A DNA stretch of 64,000 bases, taken from SMWN01 sp965261165. Lineage in GTDB: Bacteria; Pseudomonadota; Gammaproteobacteria; Eutrophobiales; Eutrophobiaceae. The translations under genes were made by a program, and so were the position numbers. A model generated the notes under the pieces. That model did no database searches. It was not told where the DNA came from and saw only the letters and a program-made list of their open reading frames with translations. Location of the stretch: the NCBI GenBank assembly GCA_965261165.1, contig OZ253445.1, positions 186,001 through 250,000 on the forward strand. The letters are read 5' to 3'. Shown in pieces: positions 17,672 through 25,424 of the stretch (positions within the stretch are counted from its first letter, which is position 1; each line of letters begins with the position of its first letter).

Positions 17672-20600
17672 ATGTTAGACGCGGCTCGCAAGCAAGCCTC
17701 GTCAGGCATGCGTTGTATATGGAAGCCCTTTGCCGGTTTGGCTGTTTTACTGGATTCCTGCCTCCGCAGGAATGACAAACCCTGGTTTTTTGCACAGTCG
17801 CTTGCGCAGGAAGGACGAGATAGGGGTTGCACAGCCTCTTTCACAGGAATAACCGGCCACGGGAAAAAGCCTTCCAGCATTTTAACCGCGACCCTGTCGC
17901 GCTTCCTTGCCGCCACTTTCTTTGCCCTGCTGTTTATCGCCCAGCCGAGCAATGTCCAGGCCCAGGCTGACCCAACAGACCTTTGTTCACGCACCACAGC
18001 AGTTCAGAACGCTATCATTGCTAAGGTGAGCGGGAAAACCGATTGTGCAGACATTACTTCAGCAGAGTTGGCGGGAATTAATGATTTAGGATTTTCCGCT
18101 ATTCTTGGTTCGGCTACTAATCTAGCAGGTAGTAACCTAAAGAGTGGCGATTTTGCTGGCTTAACAGGGCTAACAGGAATCTTCTCAAACCACAACCAAC
18201 TAACCACTCTACCCGCTGATATTTTCTCTGGGCTATCTGCTTTAACGAGACTAAGGTTAAACCACAACCAGTTATCCACCTTGCCATCTGGAGTTTTCGC
18301 AGACTTAACCAGTTTAACAACCCTCAATTTATCGGGCAACCCACTGCCTGCTTTGCTCCCTGCAAGCCTGTTTGCTGATTTACCAGCAACAGCAACAATA
18401 ACCCTTCCCACAGGAACTACGATTAACGCCGCAGTGCCAACAACCGTAGCCGCCCCGAGTATCAGTATCAGCACCAATACAGTAACGGCAACAGTGGGCA
18501 CTGCCATTGACCCCATCACTATTACGAATACAGGTGGTACAGTCGTCAGCTACACCATCACAGACGCGAATGGTCAAGAGGTCATAGATCCGGCAGGTTT
18601 GGTCTTTGACACAATGACTGACACAATGACCGGCATAATTAGCGGTACGCTAAATGCTAATGCGGAGATTGGTACGGAGACCTACACCATCACCGCCAGA
18701 AATAGCGGTGGTGAGGATACCGCCACCATCACCGTCATCGTGAATGCGGCACCAGATACCACCGCCCCTGACGCACCAGTCATCACTCAACCAACAACGC
18801 CAACAACTGATAACAGCATAACCATTAGCGGCACCGCAGCAGCCGGTGCCACGGTAACACTGACCCAAAACGGCAATGCCTTGGCAACCACCGCCACCGC
18901 TGATGCCAATGGTGCTTGGTCTATTGAGGTAACCCTATCTACTGATAATAATGGTGCCAACAGCTTTACCGCCACAGCGACGGATCAAGCCGGCAATACC
19001 TCTGGTTCTTCTAATGCGGTGACGGTAACGCTGGAGACAGCGGATACCACCGCCCCTGACGCACCAGTCATCACTCAACCAACAACGCCAACAACTGATA
19101 ACAGCATAACCATTAGCGGCACCGCAGCAGCCGGTGCCACGGTAACACTGACCCAAAACGGCAATGCCTTGGCAACCACCGCCACCGCTGATGCCAATGG
19201 TGCTTGGTCTATTGAGGTAACCCTATCTACTGATAATAATGGTGCCAACAGCTTTACCGCCACAGCGACGGATCAAGCCGGCAATACCTCTGGTTCTTCT
19301 AATGCGGTGACGGTAACGCTGGAGACAGCGGATACCACCGTCAATGCCCCCGACAGCTTGATGGGTGCCAGTGCCTTGAACGATGAGGTTTTATCAAAAC
19401 TCACTCAGGGCACAGTGGCGAGCATCATGACAGCAGTGAGTAACCGCATTGATACTCTCCTATCCACGGGCACACCACCAAAGGCAAGCTATCAGTTAGA
19501 CGGGCAGACCCTGCAATTGGATAATCAGGCACAGTTGCTTGGCTACATCCGTTCACTGAAAGACGGCAGCATGGATTGGAAGCGCGTATTGAGCAACTTA
19601 TCCTTGGTGCTGCCTTTAAATACGGCAGGGAATACAGCGGCAGGTAGCGGCAGTCGTCATGACCTGGGCTATGGTTCTGGTCTGAGCCTATGGGCTGGTG
19701 GCGATTACCTCAGCCTTGATGGTGATAGTGATATTGACTGGAGTGGTGATCTGTTCAGTGCCCAGTTTGGTATCGACAAACGCATAGACAAACACCTGCT
19801 ACTGGGCACTATGGTGTCCTGGAGCGAGGGTGATGCTGACTATACCCAAGATACCAATACTGGGAGCTACAACCATCAATCACTCAGTGTTTACCCATAT
19901 CTGGGCTGGTCTAACCAAGGCAACCATCTCTGGGGCAGCGTTGGCTACGGCGAAGGCGAGCTAGAAATCGAAGACAACAGCAACAGCAATAGCATTAGCA
20001 GCGATACCCGCCTATGGTCTTTCGCCACCGGTGCCAAGGCCGGCCTGTCTAAGGTGCCAGGCTTGAGCCTCAAAGGCGACTTCCTATGGGCGCGCACCGA
20101 CATCGATAACCCCTTGGTTGACAACGCCCTAGATGCCCGTATTAGAGAACAAAGCATTGACAGCCAACGGCTGCGCTTATTGCTGGAGTTTGAGCATACC
20201 TATGGTTTATCTGGAGGCCTATTACGGCCGTTGATAGAGCTGGGCATGCGCTATGATGGCGGTGATGGTGACACGGGTATTGGTGCCATCTTGGGGACAG
20301 GCTTACGCTATACCAACGGCGGCCTGACCATGGAAGGCAAGTTACACACCCTGCTGGGACGTGACGACTATAGAGAATGGGGCGTTCAGGGCACAATTGT
20401 GCTGGATCCAGGTCTACGTGGACAGGGGCTGGCATTCAGCCTGACCCCAGGTTACGGCTATGGTGATGGTGATGGTGATGTTGGTGTTAGTGGCAGCAGT
20501 CAGATCTGGCAAGGTCTACCCAAGGGCCCAAGGGATCAGGGCCACCAGAATCAGAACTACCGTGGACGATTGCAGGCCAATATGGGTTATGGATTCTCCA

Positions 20601-20800
20601 CCTCTGGGGGTGGCTTATTGACCCCATACGGTGAGGTACGTCTCAGCAACAGTAGGTATTATCGTCTAGGGATGCGCTGGAACCCGAATATCCCCTTCAG
20701 CCTGAATCTATTCGGGGAACACCAGACCGGCAATGACAGCATTGGTAATAGTACTGGTGACAATAACGCCATCCTGTTGGAAGGCCAGATGCAGTTCTGA
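17672..20800 (+). CDS. Large LRR and Ig-like repeat surface protein with C-terminal outer-membrane barrel
   Basis: The 1042-codon frame encodes, in order: a repeat-derived N-terminus (residues 1-65), a signal-peptide-like stretch (RFLAATFFALLFIAQ, cleaved near QAQA at about 98), leucine-rich repeats (about 150-245; FSGLSALTRLRLNHNQL), a putative Ig-like module (250-360), two identical 96-residue Ig-like modules (362-457, 458-553), a linker, and a roughly 390-residue barrel (GSGLSLWAGGDYLSLDGD... ending QMQF, with C-terminal Phe). The barrel looks autotransporter-like, so the repeats would be displayed outside the cell. The real start is unclear: no ATG, GTG or TTG lies near the signal peptide. 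By eye it is GC-richer than its neighbours and sits between IS scraps and G10 tracts, so transfer is likely. Confidence 0.75.
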   Translation: MLDAARKQASSGMRCIWKPFAGLAVLLDSCLRRNDKPWFFAQSLAQEGRDRGCTASFTGITGHGKKPSSILTATLSRFLAATFFALLFIAQPSNVQAQADPTDLCSRTTAVQNAIIAKVSGKTDCADITSAELAGINDLGFSAILGSATNLAGSNLKSGDFAGLTGLTGIFSNHNQLTTLPADIFSGLSALTRLRLNHNQLSTLPSGVFADLTSLTTLNLSGNPLPALLPASLFADLPATATITLPTGTTINAAVPTTVAAPSISISTNTVTATVGTAIDPITITNTGGTVVSYTITDANGQEVIDPAGLVFDTMTDTMTGIISGTLNANAEIGTETYTITARNSGGEDTATITVIVNAAPDTTAPDAPVITQPTTPTTDNSITISGTAAAGATVTLTQNGNALATTATADANGAWSIEVTLSTDNNGANSFTATATDQAGNTSGSSNAVTVTLETADTTAPDAPVITQPTTPTTDNSITISGTAAAGATVTLTQNGNALATTATADANGAWSIEVTLSTDNNGANSFTATATDQAGNTSGSSNAVTVTLETADTTVNAPDSLMGASALNDEVLSKLTQGTVASIMTAVSNRIDTLLSTGTPPKASYQLDGQTLQLDNQAQLLGYIRSLKDGSMDWKRVLSNLSLVLPLNTAGNTAAGSGSRHDLGYGSGLSLWAGGDYLSLDGDSDIDWSGDLFSAQFGIDKRIDKHLLLGTMVSWSEGDADYTQDTNTGSYNHQSLSVYPYLGWSNQGNHLWGSVGYGEGELEIEDNSNSNSISSDTRLWSFATGAKAGLSKVPGLSLKGDFLWARTDIDNPLVDNALDARIREQSIDSQRLRLLLEFEHTYGLSGGLLRPLIELGMRYDGGDGDTGIGAILGTGLRYTNGGLTMEGKLHTLLGRDDYREWGVQGTIVLDPGLRGQGLAFSLTPGYGYGDGDGDVGVSGSSQIWQGLPKGPRDQGHQNQNYRGRLQANMGYGFSTSGGGLLTPYGEVRLSNSRYYRLGMRWNPNIPFSLNLFGEHQTGNDSIGNSTGDNNAILLEGQMQF
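17705..17850. repeat. Dispersed ATTCCTGC/GCAGGAAT repeat inside the 5' end of an ORF
   Basis: This copy shares GGCATGCGTT and GGTTTGGCTGTTTTACTGGA with 6139-6275, and TTTTTTGCACAGTC with the right end of the 2827-2917 element. The central palindrome is ATTCCTGC-ctcc-GCAGGAAT. When translated it gives LLDSCLRRNDK, a peptide characteristic of repeat-derived ORF ends rather than of a real domain. Confidence 0.75.
18755..19330 (+). repeat. Two identical 288-bp tandem repeats (Ig-like modules)
   Basis: Copies at 18755-19042 and 19043-19330 appear identical at DNA level, each encoding one 96-residue module beginning DTTAPDAPVITQPTTP. Identity at synonymous sites indicates recent duplication or ongoing homogenisation; copy-number change by recombination would keep the frame. 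Confidence 0.93.
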
Positions 20801-20817
20801 GCTGTCTAATCCCAGCA

Positions 20818-20880
20818 GCGGGGTTTCAATCCCGCCATTCTAATCTCATTAGCGGGGGGGGGGTTGTTTAAATCCCCCGC
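20818..20880 (+). repeat. Two tandem GC-rich hairpins with a G10 tract
   Basis: GCGGGG-TTTCAAT-CCCGC (20818-20835) and GCGGGGG...CCCCCGC (20852-20880) are two related stem-loops, each followed by CATTCT. The second contains ten G residues at 20854-20863. They follow the surface-protein stop codon and could act as a terminator, although no U-tract is present. Confidence 0.6.
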
Positions 20881-21183
20881 CATTCTGGCAAGGAGCGATA
20901 CTTCTGTCCCAGACTCAGTTCTACTGACTGCATTTATGCAGTCGTCTGGGGTCTCTGCTGGCGCAAAATACAAGGACAGTAACCCACTGGTAGCAGCATC
21001 GATAAAGATAATTAAAGATAATTTTGAAGTGCAACGCGGTGCGTGCCCTCAAACCAGGCATGCGGTGATCCGTCAAAAGGGGATATTTTAGCTTTGGGCT
21101 AACAAGTAATGAATGATCGGTAGCCAAAAAACTATGATAGGATATGCGACGAAAATTTAACTCGTTGAAATAAATTATAACAA

Positions 21184-21228
21184 GAGACCTGATATGTTGT
21201 GACCTGTGGGCGCAAGTACAAAGGTCTC
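21184..21228. mobile_element. 45-bp GAGACC...GGTCTC miniature element
   Basis: The left end GAGACCTGATATGTTGTG and right end GCAAGTACAAAGGTCTC are the two end types of the family seen at 7117-8065 and 47141. AACAA lies immediately on both sides, consistent with a 5-bp target duplication. It is non-coding and is the smallest complete-looking family member here. Confidence 0.65.
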
Positions 21229-21261
21229 AACAAACATTAAGAATCAGGATTTTAGATACTA

Positions 21262-21600
21262 ATGTCACATAAAACCATATACAAGATTATTTTTCATAAT
21301 CAGGCAAAGATCTACGAGATCTTTGCCTGTAGTGTCCATGAAGGTGAAATGTTTGGTTTTATTGTGATAGAAGAGATTGTCTTTGGTGAAAGATCATCAG
21401 TTTTAGTAGATCCATCAGAAGAAAATCTGAAATCTGAGTTTAATGATGTCTCCCGTACCTATATCCCAATGCATTCAATCATACGTATTGATGAAGTGAA
21501 AAAAGAAGGCACTGCAAAAATCACTGAGATATTAGAAAATGGTAATAATGTGACCTCATTCCCGGTTTACACCTCAGGCAAAGATAGCAATAAAACCTGA
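21262..21600 (+). CDS. DUF1820 family protein
   Basis: This 112-residue soluble protein shows the DUF1820 core: YKIIFHNQAKIYEIFACSV, then FGFIVIEEIVFGE, and HSIIRIDEVKKEGTAKI. The family is conserved in gammaproteobacteria and has no assigned function. No signal peptide or membrane span is visible. It lies upstream of the secreted-protein and aat genes on the same strand. Confidence 0.85.
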   Translation: MSHKTIYKIIFHNQAKIYEIFACSVHEGEMFGFIVIEEIVFGERSSVLVDPSEENLKSEFNDVSRTYIPMHSIIRIDEVKKEGTAKITEILENGNNVTSFPVYTSGKDSNKT

Positions 21601-21676
21601 TTAAAATTTTATTCGCCCAACCTTTTGTGTGGGTGTTTTGGTATGGACTTTTATCCGCAAAAACGCGCCCTTAAGC

Positions 21677-22189
21677 ATGCAACAAAATATAATTCTTATG
21701 CTCTCCTTGTTGGGCATGTCAGTGCAAGCTCAGGCTCAATGGAATGTCGTGTCTCACACGGATATGGACTCAGGGAATCAGATACGTATCGCCACCATTG
21801 AAAATGATGACGGCTATAAACTGGAAATATATAGAGATACAAATGATGTTGTCCGTTTAAGATTTAATATTCGAAATAGTTATGCGCTTTTCGCTAACAA
21901 GCAATGTCCAACCTTTCAGATTGACGGGCGGCAGTTAAATAACCGCTCTATTAATGATGCCCCTTGTCTTTTTCAACCGCGCTGGACTGAATATGTCATA
22001 GGGTATATCTCAGATGAATCCGTCTTATCACTGCCTTTACATAATCTCATGAATAGTAATGTGATTTATTATCGTTTTCTTATGGACAATGGAAGTTATG
22101 CCGAGACATCGTTTCCCTTATCAGGCTCAAAAGCTATTCTAAATGCTGTACTCGGCAAGAATTTACTCGTAACAACAAAAACAGAGTAA
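21677..22189 (+). CDS. Hypothetical secreted (periplasmic) protein
   Basis: From the ATG at 21677 it opens with a signal peptide, MQQNIILMLSLLGMSVQAQA, and a mature chain starting QWNVVSHTDM, about 170 residues in all. A GTG at 21629 is in frame but would bury the signal peptide. Two cysteines (NKQCPTF, DAPCLFQ) could form a disulfide. The chain looks beta-rich. I do not recognise the family. It lies 25 bp before aat. Confidence 0.7.
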   Translation: MQQNIILMLSLLGMSVQAQAQWNVVSHTDMDSGNQIRIATIENDDGYKLEIYRDTNDVVRLRFNIRNSYALFANKQCPTFQIDGRQLNNRSINDAPCLFQPRWTEYVIGYISDESVLSLPLHNLMNSNVIYYRFLMDNGSYAETSFPLSGSKAILNAVLGKNLLVTTKTE

Positions 22190-22214
22190 AGATTAGAGAA
22201 TATAATCCATCACA

Positions 22215-22949
22215 ATGATCGCGGATAACAAGCTCTACTGGATTGCCGAAGATATCCTCGCCGATGAATTTCCAGATATCAATCATGCATTGACCAAGCC
22301 CGATGGCTTATTGGCGATTGGCGGCGAATTAAACCCTAATCGCTTACTTCAGGCATATCGCAAAGGTATTTTTCCCTGGTACAACGAAAGTCAGCCTGTC
22401 ATGTGGTGGTCTCCTGACCCAAGATGTGTTTTATTTCCTGATGAATTGAAAATATCTAGGAGTCTTAAAAAATCTCTACGAAAAGATGAATATATTATTA
22501 CCTTTGATCAGGCATTCTCAGACGTAGTAGAATCTTGTGCCGAACCAAGACCAGGTAGCCCGGGAACATGGATAACTCAAGCAATTATCAAAAACTACCA
22601 ATTACTTCATGAATCTGGACATGCGCATTCCGTTGAATGCTGGTATAAAGAAACATTGGTTGGAGGTCTTTACGGAATTGTAATTGGTAAAATATTTTTT
22701 GGTGAATCAATGTTCAGCCATATGACAGACACATCAAAAATATGTTTTGCCCATCTGGTATATTTACTCAAAACTCAAGAATACACTTTGATTGATTGTC
22801 AGGTGTATAGTAAACATCTTGAACATCTTGGCGCAAGAGCCATTCCCAGAGATGAATTTTCTGACATCCTAAGTCGGGATTGCGAATCGCTCTATGATGA
22901 AGCAAGGCATGAATCATCATGGCCTTCTAATTCTGAGTATATGACCTAA
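22215..22949 (+). CDS. aat: Leucyl/phenylalanyl-tRNA--protein transferase
   Basis: This cytosolic enzyme adds Leu or Phe to proteins with N-terminal Arg or Lys, marking them for ClpS/ClpAP. Signature blocks are GLLAIGGELNPNRLLQAYRKG, FPWYNESQPVMWWSPDPR, GESMFSHMTDTSK and LIDCQVYSKHLEHLGARAIPR. Its 244 residues are normal length. It starts the aat-bpt-infA run, with 10 bp to bpt, a common gammaproteobacterial N-end-rule cluster. Confidence 0.96.
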   Translation: MIADNKLYWIAEDILADEFPDINHALTKPDGLLAIGGELNPNRLLQAYRKGIFPWYNESQPVMWWSPDPRCVLFPDELKISRSLKKSLRKDEYIITFDQAFSDVVESCAEPRPGSPGTWITQAIIKNYQLLHESGHAHSVECWYKETLVGGLYGIVIGKIFFGESMFSHMTDTSKICFAHLVYLLKTQEYTLIDCQVYSKHLEHLGARAIPRDEFSDILSRDCESLYDEARHESSWPSNSEYMT

Positions 22950-22959
22950 CTATTAAACC

Positions 22960-23688
22960 ATGAGTAATCCTAAGCAGAATATTGAGGAATTAAAACTTGG
23001 TTTCTGCATGACACCAGAACATGAGTGTAACTACCTGCCTGAGAAAAATGCGAAGACAGTCTTCGCAGATCCCGATTTTCCAATGAATGAAAAAATTTAT
23101 TCGTCTTTGATTAAACATGGCTTCCGACGTAGCGGTAAACATATCTACAAACATCAATGTCGGCAATGTAATGCATGTATTGCTATCCGCTTGCCTGTTG
23201 ACAGCTTCATCAGCAATCGAAATCAGAAACGCAATTGGATGAGAAATAATGATCTAAAAATGACCAAGATGCCTGCGATATTTAATGATGAGCATTTCAA
23301 TTTATATCAACGCTATCTGAAGGCACGACATCCTAGTGGCGGCATGGATAATCCTGATACTGAAAGTTACATCAATTTTTTAATGACTGATTGGGCAACA
23401 ACAGTTTTTTATGAGTTCAGAAAAAAAGAAAGATTACTGGCTGTTGCTGTAGTTGATGAACTCATTGATGGGCTCTCGGCGGTTTATACATTTTTCGACC
23501 CAAATGAATCACAGCGCAGCCTAGGGCGTTATGCTGTTCTCTCTGAAATTGAGATTGCTCGTAATCAAGGGCTGCAATGGCTTTACCTTGGTTATTGGAT
23601 AGCTGGTTGCAAAAAAATGCAATACAAAGATGAATATCAACCACTTGAATATTTTTATCAGGGTAAGTGGCATAACCATTCCCCATGA
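22960..23688 (+). CDS. bpt: Aspartate/glutamate leucyltransferase (Bpt)
   Basis: It transfers Leu to N-terminal Asp or Glu, feeding the same ClpS/ClpAP pathway as Aat. The 242 residues show the Ate1/Bpt pattern: an N-terminal CNYLPEKNAKTVF, the paired cysteines QCRQCNACIAIRLPV, RHPSGGMDNPD, and the C-terminal LGYWIAGCKKMQYKDEYQP. It was formerly annotated as an arginyltransferase; bacterial members with this architecture are leucyltransferases. It is 10 bp downstream of aat. Confidence 0.94.
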   Translation: MSNPKQNIEELKLGFCMTPEHECNYLPEKNAKTVFADPDFPMNEKIYSSLIKHGFRRSGKHIYKHQCRQCNACIAIRLPVDSFISNRNQKRNWMRNNDLKMTKMPAIFNDEHFNLYQRYLKARHPSGGMDNPDTESYINFLMTDWATTVFYEFRKKERLLAVAVVDELIDGLSAVYTFFDPNESQRSLGRYAVLSEIEIARNQGLQWLYLGYWIAGCKKMQYKDEYQPLEYFYQGKWHNHSP

Positions 23689-23765
23689 AATGCAGGCTGA
23701 TTTTGCCAGCACACCTATTTTCAGGCACAATGCGCCATTTCTGAAAAACAGAGCACTAGGAATAG

Positions 23766-23984
23766 ATGGCAAAAGAAAATGTAATTGAGATGGAGGGCAT
23801 CATTACCGATACCCTTCCGAACACAATGTTTCGCGTTGAACTGGAAAATGGTCATATAATAACCGCGCATATTTCTGGGAAAATGCGTAAGCATTACATC
23901 CGCATTCTGACAGGCGACAAAGTAACTGTAGAAATGACGCCTTACGATCTAAGCAAAGGACGTATTACTTACCGAGAACGTTAA
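23766..23984 (+). CDS. infA: Translation initiation factor IF-1
   Basis: This 72-residue OB-fold protein occupies the ribosomal A site during initiation. The sequence MAKENVIEMEGIITDTLPNT through KVTVEMTPYDLSKGRITYR is canonical. It lies 77 bp after bpt, the usual order. Its 3' end overlaps the convergent phosphatase gene by four bases. Confidence 0.98.
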   Translation: MAKENVIEMEGIITDTLPNTMFRVELENGHIITAHISGKMRKHYIRILTGDKVTVEMTPYDLSKGRITYRER

Positions 23985-24463
23985 ATTTCTCTCGTATTCA
24001 TTTCCTTTTGCAAAGCGCACAATAATCCTAAACATCCCTGCTCTATTAAGCCGTAGACTGTTTCAAACCCATCTATTTCTTCACCATAGGGATCAGGGAC
24101 CTCAGTGAGCGAGGTATTATCTGCGTACTCAAGTAATAGTTTTAATTTATATCTATTTTCTTCTTTACATTCTATTAACATGTTACTTAGGTTGCTTTTA
24201 TCCATTGCAACAATATAGTCATAATAATCATAATCCTCTTTAACAATACGACGCGCTTGTAGCTTACTAAGATCGATGCCATGCTTTTTTGCAGTCTTTT
24301 GCGAAGAAATATCTGGAGGATTCCCATGACGCCAGGAATGTGTTCCAGCAGAATCAATTTCAATGGCTTCATCTAGATGTTGTTCGCGAATCAAGGACAG
24401 AAACAGGCCATGTGCTATAGGTGAGCGGCAGATATTCGCCATGCAAACAAATAAGATTTTCAT
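23981..24463 (-). CDS. Low-molecular-weight protein-tyrosine phosphatase
   Basis: The 160-residue cytosolic phosphatase carries the P-loop C7-MANIC-R13-S and the general-acid motif VPDPYG (Asp124). The usual CxGNICRS has Ala in place of the loop Gly, a mild change. Such enzymes often act on bacterial tyrosine kinases of polysaccharide export, but no kinase is nearby. It is the last gene of the leftward comEC-to-kdsB run, 18 bp after kdsB, and is probably co-transcribed with it. Confidence 0.92.
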   Translation of the reverse strand: MKILFVCMANICRSPIAHGLFLSLIREQHLDEAIEIDSAGTHSWRHGNPPDISSQKTAKKHGIDLSKLQARRIVKEDYDYYDYIVAMDKSNLSNMLIECKEENRYKLKLLLEYADNTSLTEVPDPYGEEIDGFETVYGLIEQGCLGLLCALQKEMNTREI

Positions 24464-24481
24464 ATTAAGTATTACCTGAAA

Positions 24482-25261
24482 TCAAGCTCGAAATTGTTGG
24501 CGCACTTTATATAAATCATCTTCTGTGTCAATGCCGATGCCAGCAGATGCGCAAGCCTCTTCTATGTAGATTTTTTCACCTGTATATAACGCCCTAAGCT
24601 GTTCCAGTGATTCGCTGCGTTCAATTTCACAGGCAGGAGTAATACTGAATTTCTTTAGATAACTCACTCGATATGCATATAGACCAAGATGCTTATAATA
24701 ATTTACTTGTTGATATTGTCCTTCTTTCTGGCTCTCTCTTAGATGAGGAATAGTAGCTCTGCTGAAATAAACTGCGGTGTTATTTTGATCAAAAACGACT
24801 TTAACAATATTCGGATCATTTATATCAACCTCATTTTCGATTGGCTCATAGAGGGTAGCAATACTATGACTAGGGTGCGCACTTAATCCATTTACGACCT
24901 GATGCACCAAGCTAGCAGACACGCCAATCTCATCACCTTGCAGATTGATTATAATTTCTTCATCTTTTAATTGTAATATTGAGACGACTTCTGCAAGCCG
25001 GTCAGTTCCTGACATGTGCTTATTTGCCGTCATAATGACTTTTGCACCAAAAGAACACGCCGCATCCTTAATACGTGTGTCGTCTGTTGCAATGTAAATT
25101 TCTTTAGCGTCACACTGACATGCTGATTCATAAACATGCTGAATTAATGGTTTGCCATTAATTTCCAGTAGTGGTTTACCGGGCAAACGTGTTGATGTAT
25201 AACGTGCCGGGATGATTATATAGAATATGAAATCAATCTTTGAGATTTTCGGCTTCCTCAT
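24482..25261 (-). CDS. kdsB: 3-deoxy-manno-octulosonate cytidylyltransferase
   Basis: It makes CMP-Kdo for lipid A inner core. Visible motifs are IIIPARYTSTRLPGKPL, IATDDTRI, INLQGDE and YKHLGLYAYRVSYLKKF. The N-terminus is uncertain: in-frame ATGs at 25282 and 25261 both fall inside ycaR, and the conserved fold starts only at the FIFYIIIPARY segment, near the ycaR stop codon, where no ATG exists. I use 25261 provisionally. It follows lpxK and ycaR in a lipid A operon. Confidence 0.93.
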   Translation of the reverse strand: MRKPKISKIDFIFYIIIPARYTSTRLPGKPLLEINGKPLIQHVYESACQCDAKEIYIATDDTRIKDAACSFGAKVIMTANKHMSGTDRLAEVVSILQLKDEEIIINLQGDEIGVSASLVHQVVNGLSAHPSHSIATLYEPIENEVDINDPNIVKVVFDQNNTAVYFSRATIPHLRESQKEGQYQQVNYYKHLGLYAYRVSYLKKFSITPACEIERSESLEQLRALYTGEKIYIEEACASAGIGIDTEDDLYKVRQQFRA

Positions 25262-25424
25262 CTGTGAGTGCTCTTGCTTCATTTTCCAACATCACAGGAA
25301 TATCATTCCTGATTGGGTAAGCAAGCCGTGCAGATAGAGAGATCAGTTCTTGATTCTTCTTGTCATAGATCAAAGGCCCCTTAGTTACTGGGCAAATCAG
25401 AATTTCAAGTAATTTTTTATTCAT
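25233..25424 (-). CDS. ycaR: Trm112/YcaR family small protein
   Basis: The 63 residues MNKKLLEILICPVTKGPLIY ... LAYPIRNDIPVML match the UPF0434/Trm112 family. Only one of the usual zinc-binding cysteines (CPVT) is visible, as in most proteobacterial members. It overlaps the 3' end of lpxK by 8 bp and the 5' region of kdsB, the standard lpxK-ycaR-kdsB order. The function is not settled; archaeal and eukaryotic homologues activate methyltransferases. Confidence 0.93.
   Translation of the reverse strand: MNKKLLEILICPVTKGPLIYDKKNQELISLSARLAYPIRNDIPVMLENEARALTDEEAENLKD

Larger units (their letters stand above)
20801..21261. other. Gene-free stretch between the surface protein and the DUF1820 gene
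   Basis: It holds the tandem hairpins (20818-20880) and the 45-bp GAGACC element (21184-21228). A 75-codon frame at 20864-21091 has no recognisable features, and I do not accept it as a gene. Confidence 0.6.

Noticed and set aside
20818..20880. CRISPR-like repeat (GTTTCAATCCC block)
   Set aside because: Only two unequal hairpins, no regular spacing and no cas genes.
20864..21091. 75-codon ORF after the surface-protein gene
   Set aside because: No family features, no clear ribosome-binding site, and it begins within the hairpin/G-tract region; the opposite frame is equally open.
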